A stretch of 64,000 nt of DNA from Euglena gracilis (GCA_039621445.1 CP154956.1:15231508-15295507); one strand, 5' to 3'; shown: positions 1 to 11,049, counted from the stretch's first letter. Notes: generated by a model from the sequence alone, not told the origin. Translations and numbers: made by a program.

Positions 1-259
1 TGTATGTATGTATGTATGTATGTATGTATGTATGTATGTATGTCTGTATGTATGTATGTATGTATGTATGCATGTATGTATGTATGTATGTATGTATGTA
101 TGTATGTATGTATGTATGTATGTATGTATGTATGTATGTATGTATGTATGTATGTATGTATGTATGTATGTATGTATGTATGTATGTATGTATGTATGTA
201 TGTATGTATGTATGTATGTGTGTGTACGCATGTATGGATGGATGGATGGATGGATGGAT
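1..259. repeat. (TGTA)n then (TGGA)n microsatellite
   Basis: Almost pure TGTA repeats fill positions 1 to about 220 with a few substitutions, then a short TGGA array runs to 259. All three forward frames stay open across it and would read MYVC repeats, which is an artefact of the tetranucleotide and not a gene. The array touches the left target duplication of the foldback element that begins at 268. Confidence 0.97.
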
Positions 260-267
260 GTATATTC

Positions 268-696
268 GGCAGCCATACTCTAAATGTACCCCCTGTGTGC
301 ACTGTGGCTGTTTTTTTTGGTGCCTTTTATCCCTTCTTCTGGCCTGGCGCTGTTGTTCGCCTCTGGCTCATTTTGTCTGTGTATGTGGAGGTGGCTGGAG
401 CCTGGGACTTACCTTGTTTACGACGTCTAAATGTACCCCCCGGGGGGGGGTCCATTTAGAGTGTCCAGGGGGTCAAAATAGTTCTTTTTGCGTTAATGAT
501 GGAATAGGGTTAGGTGCGCGACTTAGGGTTAGGGTTAGGCCTAACTTATAGAAGGGTGTTAGGTGTACAAGTTAGGCCTAACCCTAAGCCTAAGTCGCGC
601 ACCTAACCGTATTCCATCATTAAGGCAAAAAACATGGACCCCCCCTGGGCACTATAAATGGACCCCCCCGGGGGGTCCATTTAGAGTATGGCTGCC
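268..696. mobile_element. Foldback element, core family TAGGGTTAGGTGCGC (copy a)
   Basis: The ends are inverted copies (left GGCAGCCATACTCTAAATG, right its complement) and the element is largely palindromic. The 8-bp sequence GTATATTC stands at 260-267 and again at 697-704, which is a perfect target-site duplication. The centre carries TAGGGTTAGGTGCGC and its inverted partner plus CCCCCCGGGGGG arms. There is no coding capacity, so it is non-autonomous. The superfamily is not assigned: GG ends with 8-bp duplications occur in more than one DNA transposon group. Confidence 0.85.
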
Positions 697-704
697 GTAT
701 ATTC

Positions 705-715
705 ATATATATATA

Positions 716-749
<34 letters not shown>

Positions 750-945
750 TCATATATATACATATGTATGTATACATATGTGTATAAATATTTATATATG
801 TACATATTTACATATGTATACATATGTGTACATATATGTACATATTTACATATATATATATACATATATGTACATATATATACATTATGTATACATATAT
901 ACATATATACATATATATACATACACGCACACACACACACACACA
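705..945. repeat. (TA)n / (CATATA)n / (CA)n microsatellite
   Basis: TA-rich repeats with CATATG interruptions end in a short CA run at about 925-945. No gene is seen here. Confidence 0.95.
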
Positions 946-1007
946 CCTGCGGACACCCCAAAGCACCCCGTGACCCGACCCCCCCCCCCCCGCCCCCGGC
1001 CACTCAG

Positions 1008-1106
1008 CCTGGCAGCGTGCCAGCTGTTCCACATCCTGCACCCGACCCACACCCGGCTGTGGCGCGTGAACTTCAACGCAAAGGCGCCATACCGCCGGGG
1101 GCGGGG
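1008..1106 (+). CDS. Candidate internal exon, F-box-like second half
   Basis: A GC-rich open segment follows a long C-rich tract ending in ccactcag, a good splice acceptor. It reads [13 protein letters not shown] and then [14 protein letters not shown]. The order hydrophobic, C-x-L-F-H, then P-x-H-T-R-LWR resembles the second half of an F-box, where a conserved Leu-Trp closes the motif. No clear GT donor follows, and the first half of an F-box is not seen nearby. It could be a chance open stretch. The flanks are microsatellites on both sides, so any partner exons would lie outside the window or be lost. Confidence 0.28.
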
Positions 1107-1158
1107 CTTTCCGGCTGCTGCTGTCCTCCCACCTGCCCCCCCCCCATTGCCCAACGAC

Positions 1159-1196
1159 CCCCGTCATATATAGATATTCATATATATATATATATA

Positions 1197-1240
<44 letters not shown>
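1159..1240. repeat. (TA)n microsatellite
   Basis: Two TA runs are separated by TTCA interruptions. Confidence 0.95.
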
Positions 1241-1242
<2 letters not shown>

Positions 1243-1555
1243 CCAAAGAAAAATAGCAATAGCCCATAAGCAACATTAACCCTGACCTGAATACATCCAA
1301 TTGAAAATTGAACTGACGTTTGTGTGCTGGGGGAAAACAGGGCAAAGCCTGGCCCGGATGAAGTCCACCAGGGCCCCCTTACTGCAGAGCCCCAGCCTGC
1401 GGTGGGGACGAGAATGGCTGGGCAGTTCAGTCCCTGGGGATACTCACTACTCATACTTTGGCACAAAAAGGGTTCGCAAAAAAGTAACAAAAAAAGCCTT
1501 CAAACCCCCTTCTTGTCCATCATTCCTGAACTTTTCTGAGGAACTCCATCCCGGT

Positions 1556-1690
1556 GGTATTGCGCCCCCCCCCCCACCGGGTTCCTGCAACCTGCGACCA
1601 GGGGGGAGGGGTCGTAACACCCCCATAACCTGCAACCTGCGAGCAGGGGGTGGTCGTAAATGAGGGGTGGTTGTACGACAAGGGGGGGGG
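1556..1690. repeat. CTGCAACCTGCGACC repeat with G/C arms
   Basis: The motif CTGCAACCTGCGACCAGG and a variant occur in direct order, followed by GTGGTTGTACGACAAGG and a G run. The same combination is found inverted and more palindromic at about 34,098-34,190, so this is a dispersed repeat family. Confidence 0.6.
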
Positions 1691-2857
1691 GTAAAGAAAA
1701 AAAACTTTTTCTGGCCGGTTTCTTCCTAATTTTGAACATCTTGGAGGAGGGGACCTGGTTCCCGCCAGGCAACGTGGGCATGGTGTGTGAAAATGATGGG
1801 AAATATGCGGATCCCGCAATACAAGACAGCCTAAATGCCCCTATCACGAACACTCTCTGGGTCTGTGGTGATGTGGTGAGGGACTACAAGAAGCATTGTG
1901 GTTGCTGGTCTTTGGGTTCTGTTCCATTGGGTGCTTAACGCATCCGAGAGAATCCCATTCCATCCCAAATTCATTGCCTGGAAATCAAGCACCTCTGGCC
2001 ATGCCCTTAGGAGCATCGCCCAGCATCTCCTTTGAAGCCCGTGGTGGTGTACCTCCAGTGCTTGCCTCCACTCCATCCACTCCACGTCTGCATCCACTCC
2101 AGTGGCGGCATCCAATCCATCTGCTCCATCCACTTCAGTAAATACCTGCTTGTGTTCAAGTACCTGCATCCACTCCATCGACTCCAGTGTCTGCATACAC
2201 TCCTGTGCTGCATCCACTCCATCCTCTTGAATATCTACATCCAATCCTCTGAGTATCTGCATCCGCTTTGAAACTTGAAATGGCCTAAAATGGCCTAAAA
2301 ATGGTCAACAGTACAGTAACCAAAAAGATGAGAGGAAATGGCCTATCAAGAAATAAATGAACAAACATGAAATGGCGAAAACCTCCACAAGCTTGCTCAA
2401 ATTGACCCAAATTGACCCAATATTTGCCCAAACCCATTTTGATTTTAATACAGCCCAAAAAAAATAATACAAAATCGCCTGGTTCTGGTGAGAAAAAAAA
2501 TGGGCAAAATGGGCATGCGCATGAGAGGTTTGTGGCAAGAGGCAGCTCATGAATCCTAAATGTGGGTTGATTCTCTAAAAAAAAAAATGCAAAAAAAAAT
2601 GCCAGCATCACCCAGCATCATCAGAGGGTGTTTGCTGAAAATCTCCCCCCCCCCAAGCACCCAAGCAGGGAAGTTGGCTTCAGCCGTGTTAAGTTCAAGG
2701 TGGGAGGCTATCTCTGTCAGGCTGAATCTGACCAAACCGGGGAAGAAGGATCCTAAAAATGCCATATGGCCAAAATGGGACCCCCCCCCCCCGAGGGAGT
2801 CGGTGGAGTGTCTGGACTGAGTGCCCAGACAATTTGGCTGCAGGTCAACCAGAATAC
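1691..2857. other. No gene seen; degenerate CATCCACTCC satellite at 2040-2270
   Basis: The part from 2040 to 2270 is built from diverged CATCCACTCCA units. Its translation, WMEWMQ-like on the minus strand, is low complexity. The rest is AT-rich spacer with homopolymers. A downstream kinase C-lobe exon was looked for here on the minus strand (HRDLK-, DFG- and APE-type motifs) and was not seen. Confidence 0.6.
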
Positions 2858-2980
2858 CCAATCAGCGCATACTGGATGCAGAGGCAGGTCACTTCGTTGA
2901 TGTGGTGGGTGAAGTGGCGGTGGTACTGCACTATGTTGGGGTGGCTGAGGTGCTTCAAAAGCTCGATGTCGGCGTAGGCG
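2858..2980 (-). CDS. Protein kinase exon (subdomains III-V)
   Basis: This is a 123-nt exon bounded by an acceptor (gtggacag) and a donor (GG|gtattc). It begins with one base that completes a codon and then encodes 40 residues, including IELLKHLSHPNIVQYHRHF and then CLCIQYALIG. The E-x-x-L-L-x-x-L-x-HPNIVxY pattern is the alpha-C helix to beta-4 signature of eukaryotic protein kinases, and LCIQYALIG matches the hinge segment (usually an ME[YF]-type sequence before GG). NEK- or STE-like kinases are the closest in style, but the family is not fixed. The N-lobe exon lies 0.4 kb upstream on the same strand. The intron phases do not match directly, so either another small exon lies between them or a donor is non-canonical. 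The catalytic-loop exons are not visible. Confidence 0.78.
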
Positions 2981-3405
2981 CTGTCCACATTTGCGCCAGC
3001 AACAAGGCACCGTTGTTAGCCAGTTGTAAGCATCTGATCTTCTCGGAGTTCGGGTGGAGGTCGGCATCATAATGGGTCCATTTCCCATCCAACCTTCACT
3101 CCTCCTCTGTAAAGCCGTGCCGCCTTCTATGCCATGTCTCCGCTATCCCTCCAGCATTACTTTACGTCCCCCAACAGTGTGAAAAATTAATCCAAAAAGG
3201 TTGCATTGTGGCCCAGGTATGTATCCAACGACAAGGCTTAACATGGGGGTTTCATGGAGTACGGCAACTCAAGACACAGTTTTCTTTCACACATATTGTG
3301 TTTTGATTTGTCGTTCGTTTTTTTGCACGTTTCCTTTTTGATTTTGCAGGGTCCGGTTCAATGCAATCTTGGGATATGTCGATGCCCCTCCCTCAGCTGA
3401 GGCAC

Positions 3406-3524
3406 CCTGGTCCTCGATGGGGATCACCTTGAGGGCCGTCATCAGGCCGGAGCCCTCGCTCACAAGGTACACACTGCTCCACGTGCCGTCGGCGATGTGC
3501 GATGCGATGCAGTCGCATCGTTGG
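3406..3524 (-). CDS. Protein kinase exon (glycine loop and VAIK lysine)
   Basis: A GC-rich minus-strand exon reads HIADGTWSSVYLVSEGSG followed by LMTALKVIPIED. The first part is the nucleotide-binding loop. Its G-T-W-S-S-V-Y form has only one of the usual three glycines in register, but Ser-Thr/Ser-x-Val-Tyr-Leu-Val is common in real kinases. ALKV contains the ATP-anchoring lysine. The exon ends at GACCAGG|gtgcc. The 5' border is less certain; an AG at 3525 would fit. Together with 2858-2980 it gives most of a kinase N-lobe on the minus strand. Activity cannot be judged because the catalytic loop and activation segment are missing from the visible sequence. Confidence 0.75.
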
Positions 3525-3644
3525 CTCCCAGCGTGCCGTGCAGGAGGCTTGGAAAACCAGAACTTTACCAGTCCAAACTAAACTGGAATGAAACTGGAAG
3601 CTAAATTATTCACTTGCAAAACCGCCAAGATTAAAAAAAAACAC

Positions 3645-4440
3645 CCCTAAGGAGGAGCCCAGATAACCGCGGTGTAACTGCGGTGTAACCGCGGCGTAAC
3701 CGCGGTGAGAACAAGAGCAAAGGTGTCAGTATCAGTCCAACCCTTCATGCAGAGGGGGTTGGCTGACAGGGGGGGTAAACCCCAAAATAGCATGCCCCCC
3801 CTTGGATTTTTTGGATTTTGGCTTCCAAGGGGGGTCTTTATGGGGGGGGGGCATGGCAGACCCCCGATTTTTTGGGGGTGCCACCCCTCTGACCCCCCCC
3901 TGTGACCCCCCCCCCCCCGTGACCCGCGAAACAAACCTTCAATTTTCATGCAATGGGGTGTATGAGTCGCGGCGGGGGTCACGAAGTCACGGGGGGGAAT
4001 GTGGCAATTTGATGGGTCATGTGTGACCAGTGTGGCCTCACATACAATGTCACATGTAACCTATTTTTAAAACCTTTGGGAACAAAAATACATTCAATTA
4101 GGAATTATCACACATTTTTGGCAATTTTGATTCCTAAATTGGGTGCCATCTCCTAATTAGCTGCCATATTTGGCTCCTACCAGGACCTGGAAACCTTCCA
4201 TGTGTGGGTTGGTGGGGGGTCGCTTTAAGCTTATGTATTTTTTTGAAAAAGGATGCAACCACTACGAACTTAAGAGAGCAATTGTCGACAGTTGGAATTC
4301 AAACCAAGCTGATCGTGTGAGTTGAAAGAGAATGTTGAACTCTGCCTCCACTACTTTGCAAGGCGCCTTGCCCACGTAACCGCGTTGTAACCGCGGTGTA
4401 ACCGCGGTGATAACCGCGGTTTGGGCTCCTCCTAAAGAAT
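3645..4440. mobile_element. Foldback repeat with ACCGCGGTGTA arrays
   Basis: CTAAGGAGGAGCCCA at about 3648 is matched in inverted orientation by GGGCTCCTCCTAAAG at about 4422. Just inside each end are three to four direct repeats of TAACCGCGGTG. The interior holds CCCCCC and GGGGGG blocks and no reading frame. No clear target duplication was found, so the outer borders are approximate. Confidence 0.6.
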
Positions 4441-5281
4441 GACCCAAAAACCCCCCAAACTGCCCATTTTTTTGGCAAAAAAAAAGTCAAACATTAGGCA
4501 ATTTATGATATCAGATGGCTGTCCACTTGCAATGCCCACTCACAAGCCCCACCCACCTACACATCCCCATCGGACCAATCAACTAAAGGTCTTAAAACAA
4601 ACGCAACATGGACCCTTAAAAATGAAAACAGGGGACCAAAAAATAGATATTTTGGGTCCTGTTTAACAGCAAAAATGTCAAAAAATAATTTTGGAATTTC
4701 ATTTCGCAAATCAAAACAATTCCAATTCTAAAAACGAGAAACTGTCCTTAAACAAGAAAGAAACAAGAAATCACCCACAAATCTTGCCAACCCACCTTTA
4801 GGGGAACCGCCTTGGGCCAAATGCTGGAAATGAAAGATACTCTCCAAGAAATATGTGCCAGGAATACACTGAAGGTGGGACAAACTGAACCACGAAACAT
4901 CAACAGCATCACCCGAAAATAGGCAAAAACAGTCCAAATCCAGTTGGGTTGAGATTTTTTCAGCAGAAATTTGAAATGAAAACCTGTCCCCCCAATGCCA
5001 CTTTTGGTTTTTCGCGGTCAAGCCTGGCTTTAGGATGGCCCAAGTTTATTTTGTGCAAACCCAGGCCTGGCTGAAAAAAAAAGTGGCTACCTGGCTGACC
5101 CCCCCCCCCCCAGGGGTGTAGGGTGGGTCCCCTCTGGATTGAAAAAACCACCGACAGGAGGGAGAAAGGGGGTGCTAGTTCCTTGTGCCCAACCGCGCTT
5201 GGTGTGTCATCAATTCCCACTCGTCCAAAACCATTTTGAGTATTGGAGTCTTTGGCTGCGTGGTGGCAGAAAATATGTAAT

Positions 5282-5332
<51 letters not shown>

Positions 5333-6081
5333 AATATACATATATATATATACATGTAGTAATGATACACGTGGTTATAATACATGTCTCCGTCACCACC
5401 GTGGTAACAATGTAATCCGGGGGTGGAGGGGGGGGTGGCGCCATTGCTCAGCTGGTGAATCCCAATGCAGAAAAGGCCAGCGATGGTTGTATTTGACGGC
5501 GGTCGGAGGTCTCCAGCATGGTCATGTACTTCAGCTGAAGACGTACCTCTGCTGAAGCAATGGAGTTGGGGCCCAACCCCCGCAAGGGGGCGATGTCCCC
5601 CCCCTCCGGGTTCAGAAATACCCTGAGGGGAAGGGGGCGAAACATCTGCACAGCAACTAAAAAAAAAAGGGCAATGCCATAAATGCATTGAAAAAAAAAC
5701 ACAAAAAAAAAGAAATAACCAGAAAAACAATTATGCAATTTGTTTCTTTTCTTAAAAACAAAAAAAAACAATGGAAAAATGCAAAAAAGGTAGGTCAGTT
5801 TGCGCTCCTTGGTGAAAAGGACATAAAGTCGGAAGGATTTGCCGAAGTACTTGTGCGGGGGGGGGGGGGACCTTCGGGGGGGGGATGAAATCTTTTGATA
5901 GATACTTCTCCACCACAAATCTTTGCTGATCAGTGCTTTCCCAAAATAAATTGGGAGCGGCAGCAGCCTCTCCCTCCCCGAGGTGCCAAAACCTGAAACG
6001 CACACACTGCCTCTCACCCAGTGAACGAGGACAAACCAACAGCATCCAACCGCATGCACCTCCAGCACAAAAAAAAAACAC
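4441..6081. other. No gene seen; (AAC)n microsatellite at 5279-5333
   Basis: The stretch is AT-rich with poly-A and poly-C tracts, an AAC array at 5279-5333 followed by TA repeats, and a paired CCCCC/GGGGG palindrome near 5560-5640. Long minus-strand reading frames here are driven by poly-T and CAA repeats and lack protein-like composition. Confidence 0.6.
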
Positions 6082-6181
6082 CGGGCAGAGGCATGAGTGG
6101 GCATGGAGCGTCTCGACATCCTTCTTGTGCTGGATGCTGGAAGGCTCACAGGCGCTGGCCGAGCAAATCCCAAACTTGACC
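6082..6181 (-). CDS. Candidate internal exon, unknown protein
   Basis: A 100-nt segment is bounded by a pyrimidine/purine-rich acceptor ending ttag and a donor CCCG|gtgttt. After one codon-completing base it encodes exactly 33 residues with five cysteines, including KFGICSASACEPSSI and KKDVETLHAHSCLC. Composition and borders look exonic, but I do not recognise the family. No partner exons were found nearby. Confidence 0.38.
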
Positions 6182-6193
6182 CTAACCCCCCCC

Positions 6194-7499
6194 CTGTGGG
6201 CAAGAACAACTGCGGGGTGAGTGCGTGGTGAGAGCAGCTTTCAAAAGTTGCAAGGCCCCACTCTGTTTGAAGCAACCAAGAAAATATGTGTGTGTGTCTG
6301 TGTGAGGGCTCATTTTTCAGCCCCGCTTCCCCACCCCGGGTAATTCAACCCCCAAAAATAAGACCTTCCCTCAGGATTCTTGGGGAGAATCCCCCCCAAA
6401 AATAGAACCTCCCTGAAACCAGAGCGTGGGTGGTACTGGTGTCGTGTTTCTTGAGGGATTGGCTTAACATTGCTTTTGGCCCGCTGTCAAATACACGTTT
6501 TTGGGAGACTACCCAGCGTTTTCCATTGAAGCATTGTGATGTTGACACACTGCGTCACTGAGACCGGGCTCCTTTTAAGGACGTTCACCCTTCCCCTGGG
6601 GGGTGCTATGGGGAAGGAAGGGTGAGACATTTTCGACCCCCCCCCAGGGGTCAGGTCTTGGGATGTTACTGTTGGAGGAGGCTCGAGCTCGAACGATCGA
6701 GCTCAAGCCTCCTCGGACATACCTCGAACGCCACCTCGAGCCTCCTTGAACCACCTCGAACGAATTTCGAGGAGGCTCTGGAACCTCCTCCTACGCACAT
6801 CTGCGAGTGTTTTGGGCCCTGTGTGAAAAGTTGCCTGCGAAAAGGATTTCCACAACAAAGAAGTTGCACACACAGGGCACATGTAACACAAGGGATTTGT
6901 TATTGTAGGGTCCTCCGAACAGTTGCGTACTGCATCAGCAATGTCGAAATAAGTTGAAAAAAATTCTCGTAGTCTCACCATTATATTAACATTTTCTCAC
7001 CATTTTTTCTACCGTCCAATTCCCCCTCCCGGCCACCGGCCATTCTCAATTAGGAGGGGGGGGGTCGTCAAAAATGTCCCAGACCATTTTCTCAATTAGG
7101 GGGTTGAATTCTTTCTTCTTTCGTCAAATTTCATGTTGCAGCGTGTGAAACGTGGCGCATATTCTGGATAAAAATTCCCACTTTTTCCAAAAGAGCACAA
7201 AGATAACACAAATAAGCAAAAAGACGCAATTTTTGAAAATTAATCGTGTTTTGTTGCACATTTGTGGTTAAACTTTGGGAAGATATTGATTTTAAAATAT
7301 GAAAATAATATGAAACTTTTGATTAAGGAAAAAGACAACAAACCAACAAAATTTCTGGCGGTTGAGAAATCTGAAGACAAAAAGAGGAATCATTATTCGT
7401 CCAAAAATTTCCTCGACAGAACTCAAAAAATGAAAAGGGAAAACCTTCAAAAAATGCAAAACATACACAAAAAAATCATTTGCACCCCCCCCCCCGGTC
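6194..7499. other. No gene seen; CTCGAACG-type inverted repeats at 6660-6790
   Basis: Positions 6670-6790 contain short inverted and direct copies of CCTCGAACG and GAGGAGGCTC. Positions 6890-6925 contain an ACACAAGGGATTTGTTATT motif that belongs to the tandem family at 16.2-16.6 kb. The remainder is AT-rich spacer. Confidence 0.55.
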
Positions 7500-7621
7500 T
7501 AAGGGGCCTCCAGGGTGGTCCACCACAACTGCCCCCGTGACGCACTGGGCCAGGTCCACGTCCGGGGCGATGACTGCCATGCACAGCTCTTCAGGAGTGG
7601 CCACTGCCATTCTGGTTCGAG
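7500..7621 (-). CDS. Candidate internal exon, unknown protein
   Basis: The segment follows a strong acceptor (cttgtttgcttccgcacag on the minus strand) and reads RMAVATPEELCMAVIAPDV, then DLAQCVTGAVVVDHPGG. GC-rich third positions contrast with the AT-rich flanks, as in the other exons of this window. The donor is uncertain; a GT occurs inside the VVV codons. It may belong to the same minus-strand gene as the exons at 9.15-9.69 kb, but that is inference. Confidence 0.42.
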
Positions 7622-9018
7622 CTGTGCGGAAGCAAACAAGGGTTGAACAGCACAGGAGAAAAAAATAAGTTTTGATGTTTGAGGCCCTTCGGAAATTGCG
7701 AGAATGCGGAAATTGCGAGCCCAGCATTATTCAAGCCCTGCCCCTCCCTCCTCCTCTGCGGGGGCATTTTTTTTTCGTGCTTCGCGCCGGGTGTGTATTT
7801 TAGGGCCCTATTGCGGCTCAATATGAAATTTTGCACTCAACGGCAAGAAATTTCGGCGACCGAAAACTGGAGGTAGGGGGGACCCCCACCCCCCCCCTCC
7901 TCCGAGATTCCCATACAAGCCTGGTGGTGTGATTCGCTGCCACACTTTACGGATTGAGCCGGATCCAAAGTCCACAATTTGGCTGAGGTGTCTCAAGATC
8001 AATCCGCTTTTCGTTTGTGAAACTCAATTTTTTTCGATCCTCAATCAAGTTTTGTGGGCAACAAAAATTTTATGGACACCAAAAATGGTTTTGTGATTCA
8101 CATGTGGACACCAAAAATTTTTTGTGGTTCACCTGTGGACACCAATTAAAAAAAATTGTGGCTCGCACGTCTTTTGTGAACCACACTAAATGAATGTCTG
8201 ACCGGCACCCAAGTTTTCGGGCTTCCCAACAGTCGCCAACCGGTTTCTAATTGGGAGTGTATCTCAACAAATTCTGTGTTTTTAGCCATTCACGGGTGCA
8301 CTTTGGGCATTCACCTGTACAGCACACTAGCAAATCCGCATGGTGCACCTGTGAATGCATCGCGTGTTCCATATGTGTCACCCGTGAACGAAAATGAATT
8401 TTCTCTCTTTTTTTTCAATCTCCACTGTTCACCTCCCCCACGGTACAATGAAGCGCTTTGCCAATCTGGTGGACACACCAGATTGGGTGGACACACTGCC
8501 AATCTGGTGGACACACATTGATGGGCTTCCCACGTGAGGTGCATTTAAATGGGTACATAAATAAAAAATAATGCATTCATTTTGACGGATAATAATAAAT
8601 AAATGATAATAAATAGGTTTAGGGGGTGCATTCACCGGTGCCACTTTGTGAACCTGTGAATGGATCATAGATACCGCATTGTGATGTGATCCATTCACAG
8701 GTGCATAGTACGGCACGTGGGAATGAAGGAGCTTTAAAGGTCAAAAGCTTTACAATTAACCGCCATTACTTTGGTGTGCAGTGGCCAAAACCGCGGCCCT
8801 TGGTGACCAGTAATTTGGCCTGGAGTTGCAAAAACCAGGCACCCCTGCCGCTATTCTGTCCCGCGGGGGCCAAAGCGTTGGCACCAAGTGGCCGTGCCCG
8901 GCTGCCATTACTTTGCCCCCCGGGATTCATGATGGTTTATCAAAAAAATTGGTCGTTGTGCAAGTGGCCAAAATGCTAGCCCGTTTTTGCAGAAACTTGG
9001 CACCATTTTGGTGCCAAC
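7622..9018. other. No gene seen; short direct repeats
   Basis: GTGGACACCAAAAAT-type units repeat at 8060-8150, and AATCTGGTGGACACAC units repeat at 8460-8520. A near-palindrome around 8650-8702 joins CTGTGAATGGATCA to its complement. No protein-like frame is seen. Confidence 0.5.
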
Positions 9019-9108
9019 GTTTTGGCAACTCTGAGCCAAATAGCTGGCGCGAGGGGCCAACGTTTTGGCAACTCTCGGCCAAATAGCTGGCACGAGGGGC
9101 CAAAGTTT
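9019..9108. repeat. Tandem duplication of a 45-bp unit
   Basis: GCCAACGTTTTGGCAACTC followed by GGCCAAATAGCTGGC and GCGAGGGGCC occurs twice in a row with a few substitutions. Confidence 0.75.
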
Positions 9109-9150
9109 CCGGGTTTAGCTGTAAAAGGGCCACCTGGCGGTCAATGGCCT

Positions 9151-9410
9151 GAACAGGGCATGTTCGTGGGGTCTTCAGCTGGCGTGATCATCAACGAGAA
9201 AAGTTTGTGATACACGTGGTTTTGGCCCCCAGGCACATTTTCCATGGCCCGCATGGCGGCAGAGTTGGATTTGCGGCCCTCAGAATTTTCAGGTTTGAAA
9301 ATTTCCACCAGCAGACGTTGAAGAACCTCCCCACGATAGCCAGTGGCGTAGTCCAACAAAAGTGGGTTCCTCCGTTGGACCAAAAATGGGCTGTTCCCCT
9401 CTGCAGCCTT
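9151..9410 (-). CDS. Candidate exon, unknown protein (downstream part)
   Basis: The open minus-strand segment contains LLNVLKAAEGNSPFLVQ, RRNPLLLDYATGYRGEVLQ and RLLVEIFKPENSEG, then AAMRAMENVP. The composition is that of a soluble helical protein. A possible donor follows at about 9222 (CAC|gtgtat) or after the asparagine of AMEN. The segment directly abuts the 32-bp inverted repeat at 9411-9545, which separates it from the upstream exon in another frame. I do not recognise the family. Confidence 0.45.
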
Positions 9411-9545
9411 CAAAACATTCAGCAACTCGTCCACATGCAAAACATTGTTTGCCAACCCACCCTTGGCTTCCTTCGCTTTTGTTGGGCCACAAGCTTTTGT
9501 TGGGCAAACAAATTTTTGCATGTGGACGAGTTGCTGAATGTTTTG
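9411..9545. repeat. Perfect 32-bp inverted repeat with 71-nt loop between two exon segments
   Basis: Positions 9411-9442 and 9514-9545 are exact inverted copies and contain GCAACTCGTCCACATGC. The inner flanks continue to pair imperfectly (TGTTTGCCAAC with TTGGGCAAACA). On both sides the minus strand is open but in different frames, so the hairpin sits where an intron would be expected. This layout would suit an introner-like insertion, but clear GT-AG borders were not fixed. Confidence 0.7.
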
Positions 9546-9690
9546 AAAAAAGTTTTGCTGAATGTTTCCTGTGTGATGAGCAGCTGCATCAAAGCATTAT
9601 ACTGCGGGAACTGCCTCAGGGACCATGGCACAATGATTGCAAGTTCAGGAGCCAATGTCTTGTACATGTTGCTGATGGCACTCACGTTGT
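9546..9690 (-). CDS. Candidate exon, unknown protein (upstream part)
   Basis: A strong acceptor (gtctgtgtcctctttccag on the minus strand) precedes a segment reading DNVSAISNMYKTLAPELAI, IVPWSLRQFPQYNALMQLL and ITQETF. It begins two bases into a codon. The composition is protein-like and GC-rich at third positions. It is probably the exon before the 9151-9410 segment, with the hairpin in between. Family unknown. Confidence 0.48.
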
Positions 9691-10107
9691 CTGGAAAGAG
9701 GACACAGACATGGATCGAAAGCGGCCACGCCATTTCGGGTTTGGACTGGTCCAGCCCAGAATATGAATCCACCATGCCATTTCGGGCCAGTTCGGCCCAA
9801 AATATTTTTTTTTGCAAAGCGGCAAGGGGTAAAAGAAGAAGGCCAACATGGCATATGGCACATACACACAGACACACACACATGGATGGGATAAATATAA
9901 ATGGCACATTATATATAGTACATTTTTTGAAATATATCCGAAATGTTTCTGAAGTGTTTCTGTTTCCCAATATTTTGAAAGATAGCCAATGCTACCATGC
10001 TAAAATGCCCATTTTTGTGCCCAGCTCAATGGATGGCCGACAATACTAGCATTACAAATTTCGCATAAATTGTTATTTACAAATTACAAACTTGCAATTT
10101 ACGGTTA

Positions 10108-10443
10108 CCATCCCCCCTCCATTATGTACCCCCCCCATTATGTACCCCCTGGGGGGGGGGATGGCAGCTCACTGTCATAACACTTTTTCTAAGGAATTTC
10201 CCCAAAAATGCTCAATAATCGACGTTTTTGTGACGTTTTCAAAAACTGATATTTGGCAAATGTGCTGAAAATTGACCATTTATTGCGAACATCCAAAAAG
10301 TTGCCAAAAATGACCCCTTTTGGACTGTTCGGTCGGGTCTAGGAATGGGACCTGGGTACCCCCCCCATTGTGTACCCCCCCCCATTCTGTACCTCCCCCC
10401 CAATTTCGGCCTCCCAGGGGGAGGTACATTATGGGGGGGATGG
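10108..10443. mobile_element. TA-insertion foldback element (CCATCCCCCC ends)
   Basis: The ends are CCATCCCCCCTCCATTATG and the inverted form CATTATGGGGGGGATGG, flanked by TA at 10106-10107 and 10444-10445. ATTATGTACCCCC units recur inside. There is no coding capacity. It shares its end type and TA flanks with the elements at 13.36, 25.97 and 31.60 kb. Confidence 0.65.
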
Positions 10444-11049
10444 TACTTACAGTAATTTTGAAAGGTTAAGAGGTCAGTGACCCCCCCCCCTACCCCCAAA
10501 CATGTTTTCTTCTTTTTTTTGACTTTTTTTTTGACCGGAAATGACCACAAATGCAGGGTCTCGGGCCTTGAAACGGGGGACCCGGGGAGGGGGGGGGGTC
10601 GAAAAAACGCTCATTTTCGGCTCAAAAACAATTCTTCCGGGTCCGGGAGGCCAAAAAAACGTGGTGTTGGAGGGAAATATTTTCTGATTCTTTTCCGACT
10701 TTTTTTGACCCAGAAATTACCCAAAATCCACCATGTATTTGATTGCTTCATTGCTATACAAATGTCAACAGTCATTTGAGGGGTTCGGGGCAGAGGTGTC
10801 ACCCCTCAACAGGTACAATATGGGGGGAGGGGAATGGTAGGTCCAAATTGGAATTTGGAAATCTGGGACCCCATGTGCTCCAGACCACGTATTCCTTCGA
10901 CTGCTTTGGAAACTACCTTCACCCCTTTCCCTCAAAGTGGCCACCCTCCAGCCACCGAACCCCACAAATTTCATTGACGGGAGGGATTTGCCCAAAAAAG
11001 CCTTAGAAATCAAAAGATTGGCCCTGGAAGAGACTTGGCAAAAAAGGGG

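Noticed and set aside
523-540. TTAGGG repeats as a telomere or chromosome end
   Set aside because: Only two to three units, inside a transposon-like foldback and present inverted in the same element.
4-551. Long open frames reading MYVC repeats
   Set aside because: Produced by the TGTA microsatellite; all three frames are open and low complexity.
1831-2262. 143-residue minus-strand frame with WMEWMQ motifs
   Set aside because: Translation of a degenerate CATCCACTCC satellite.
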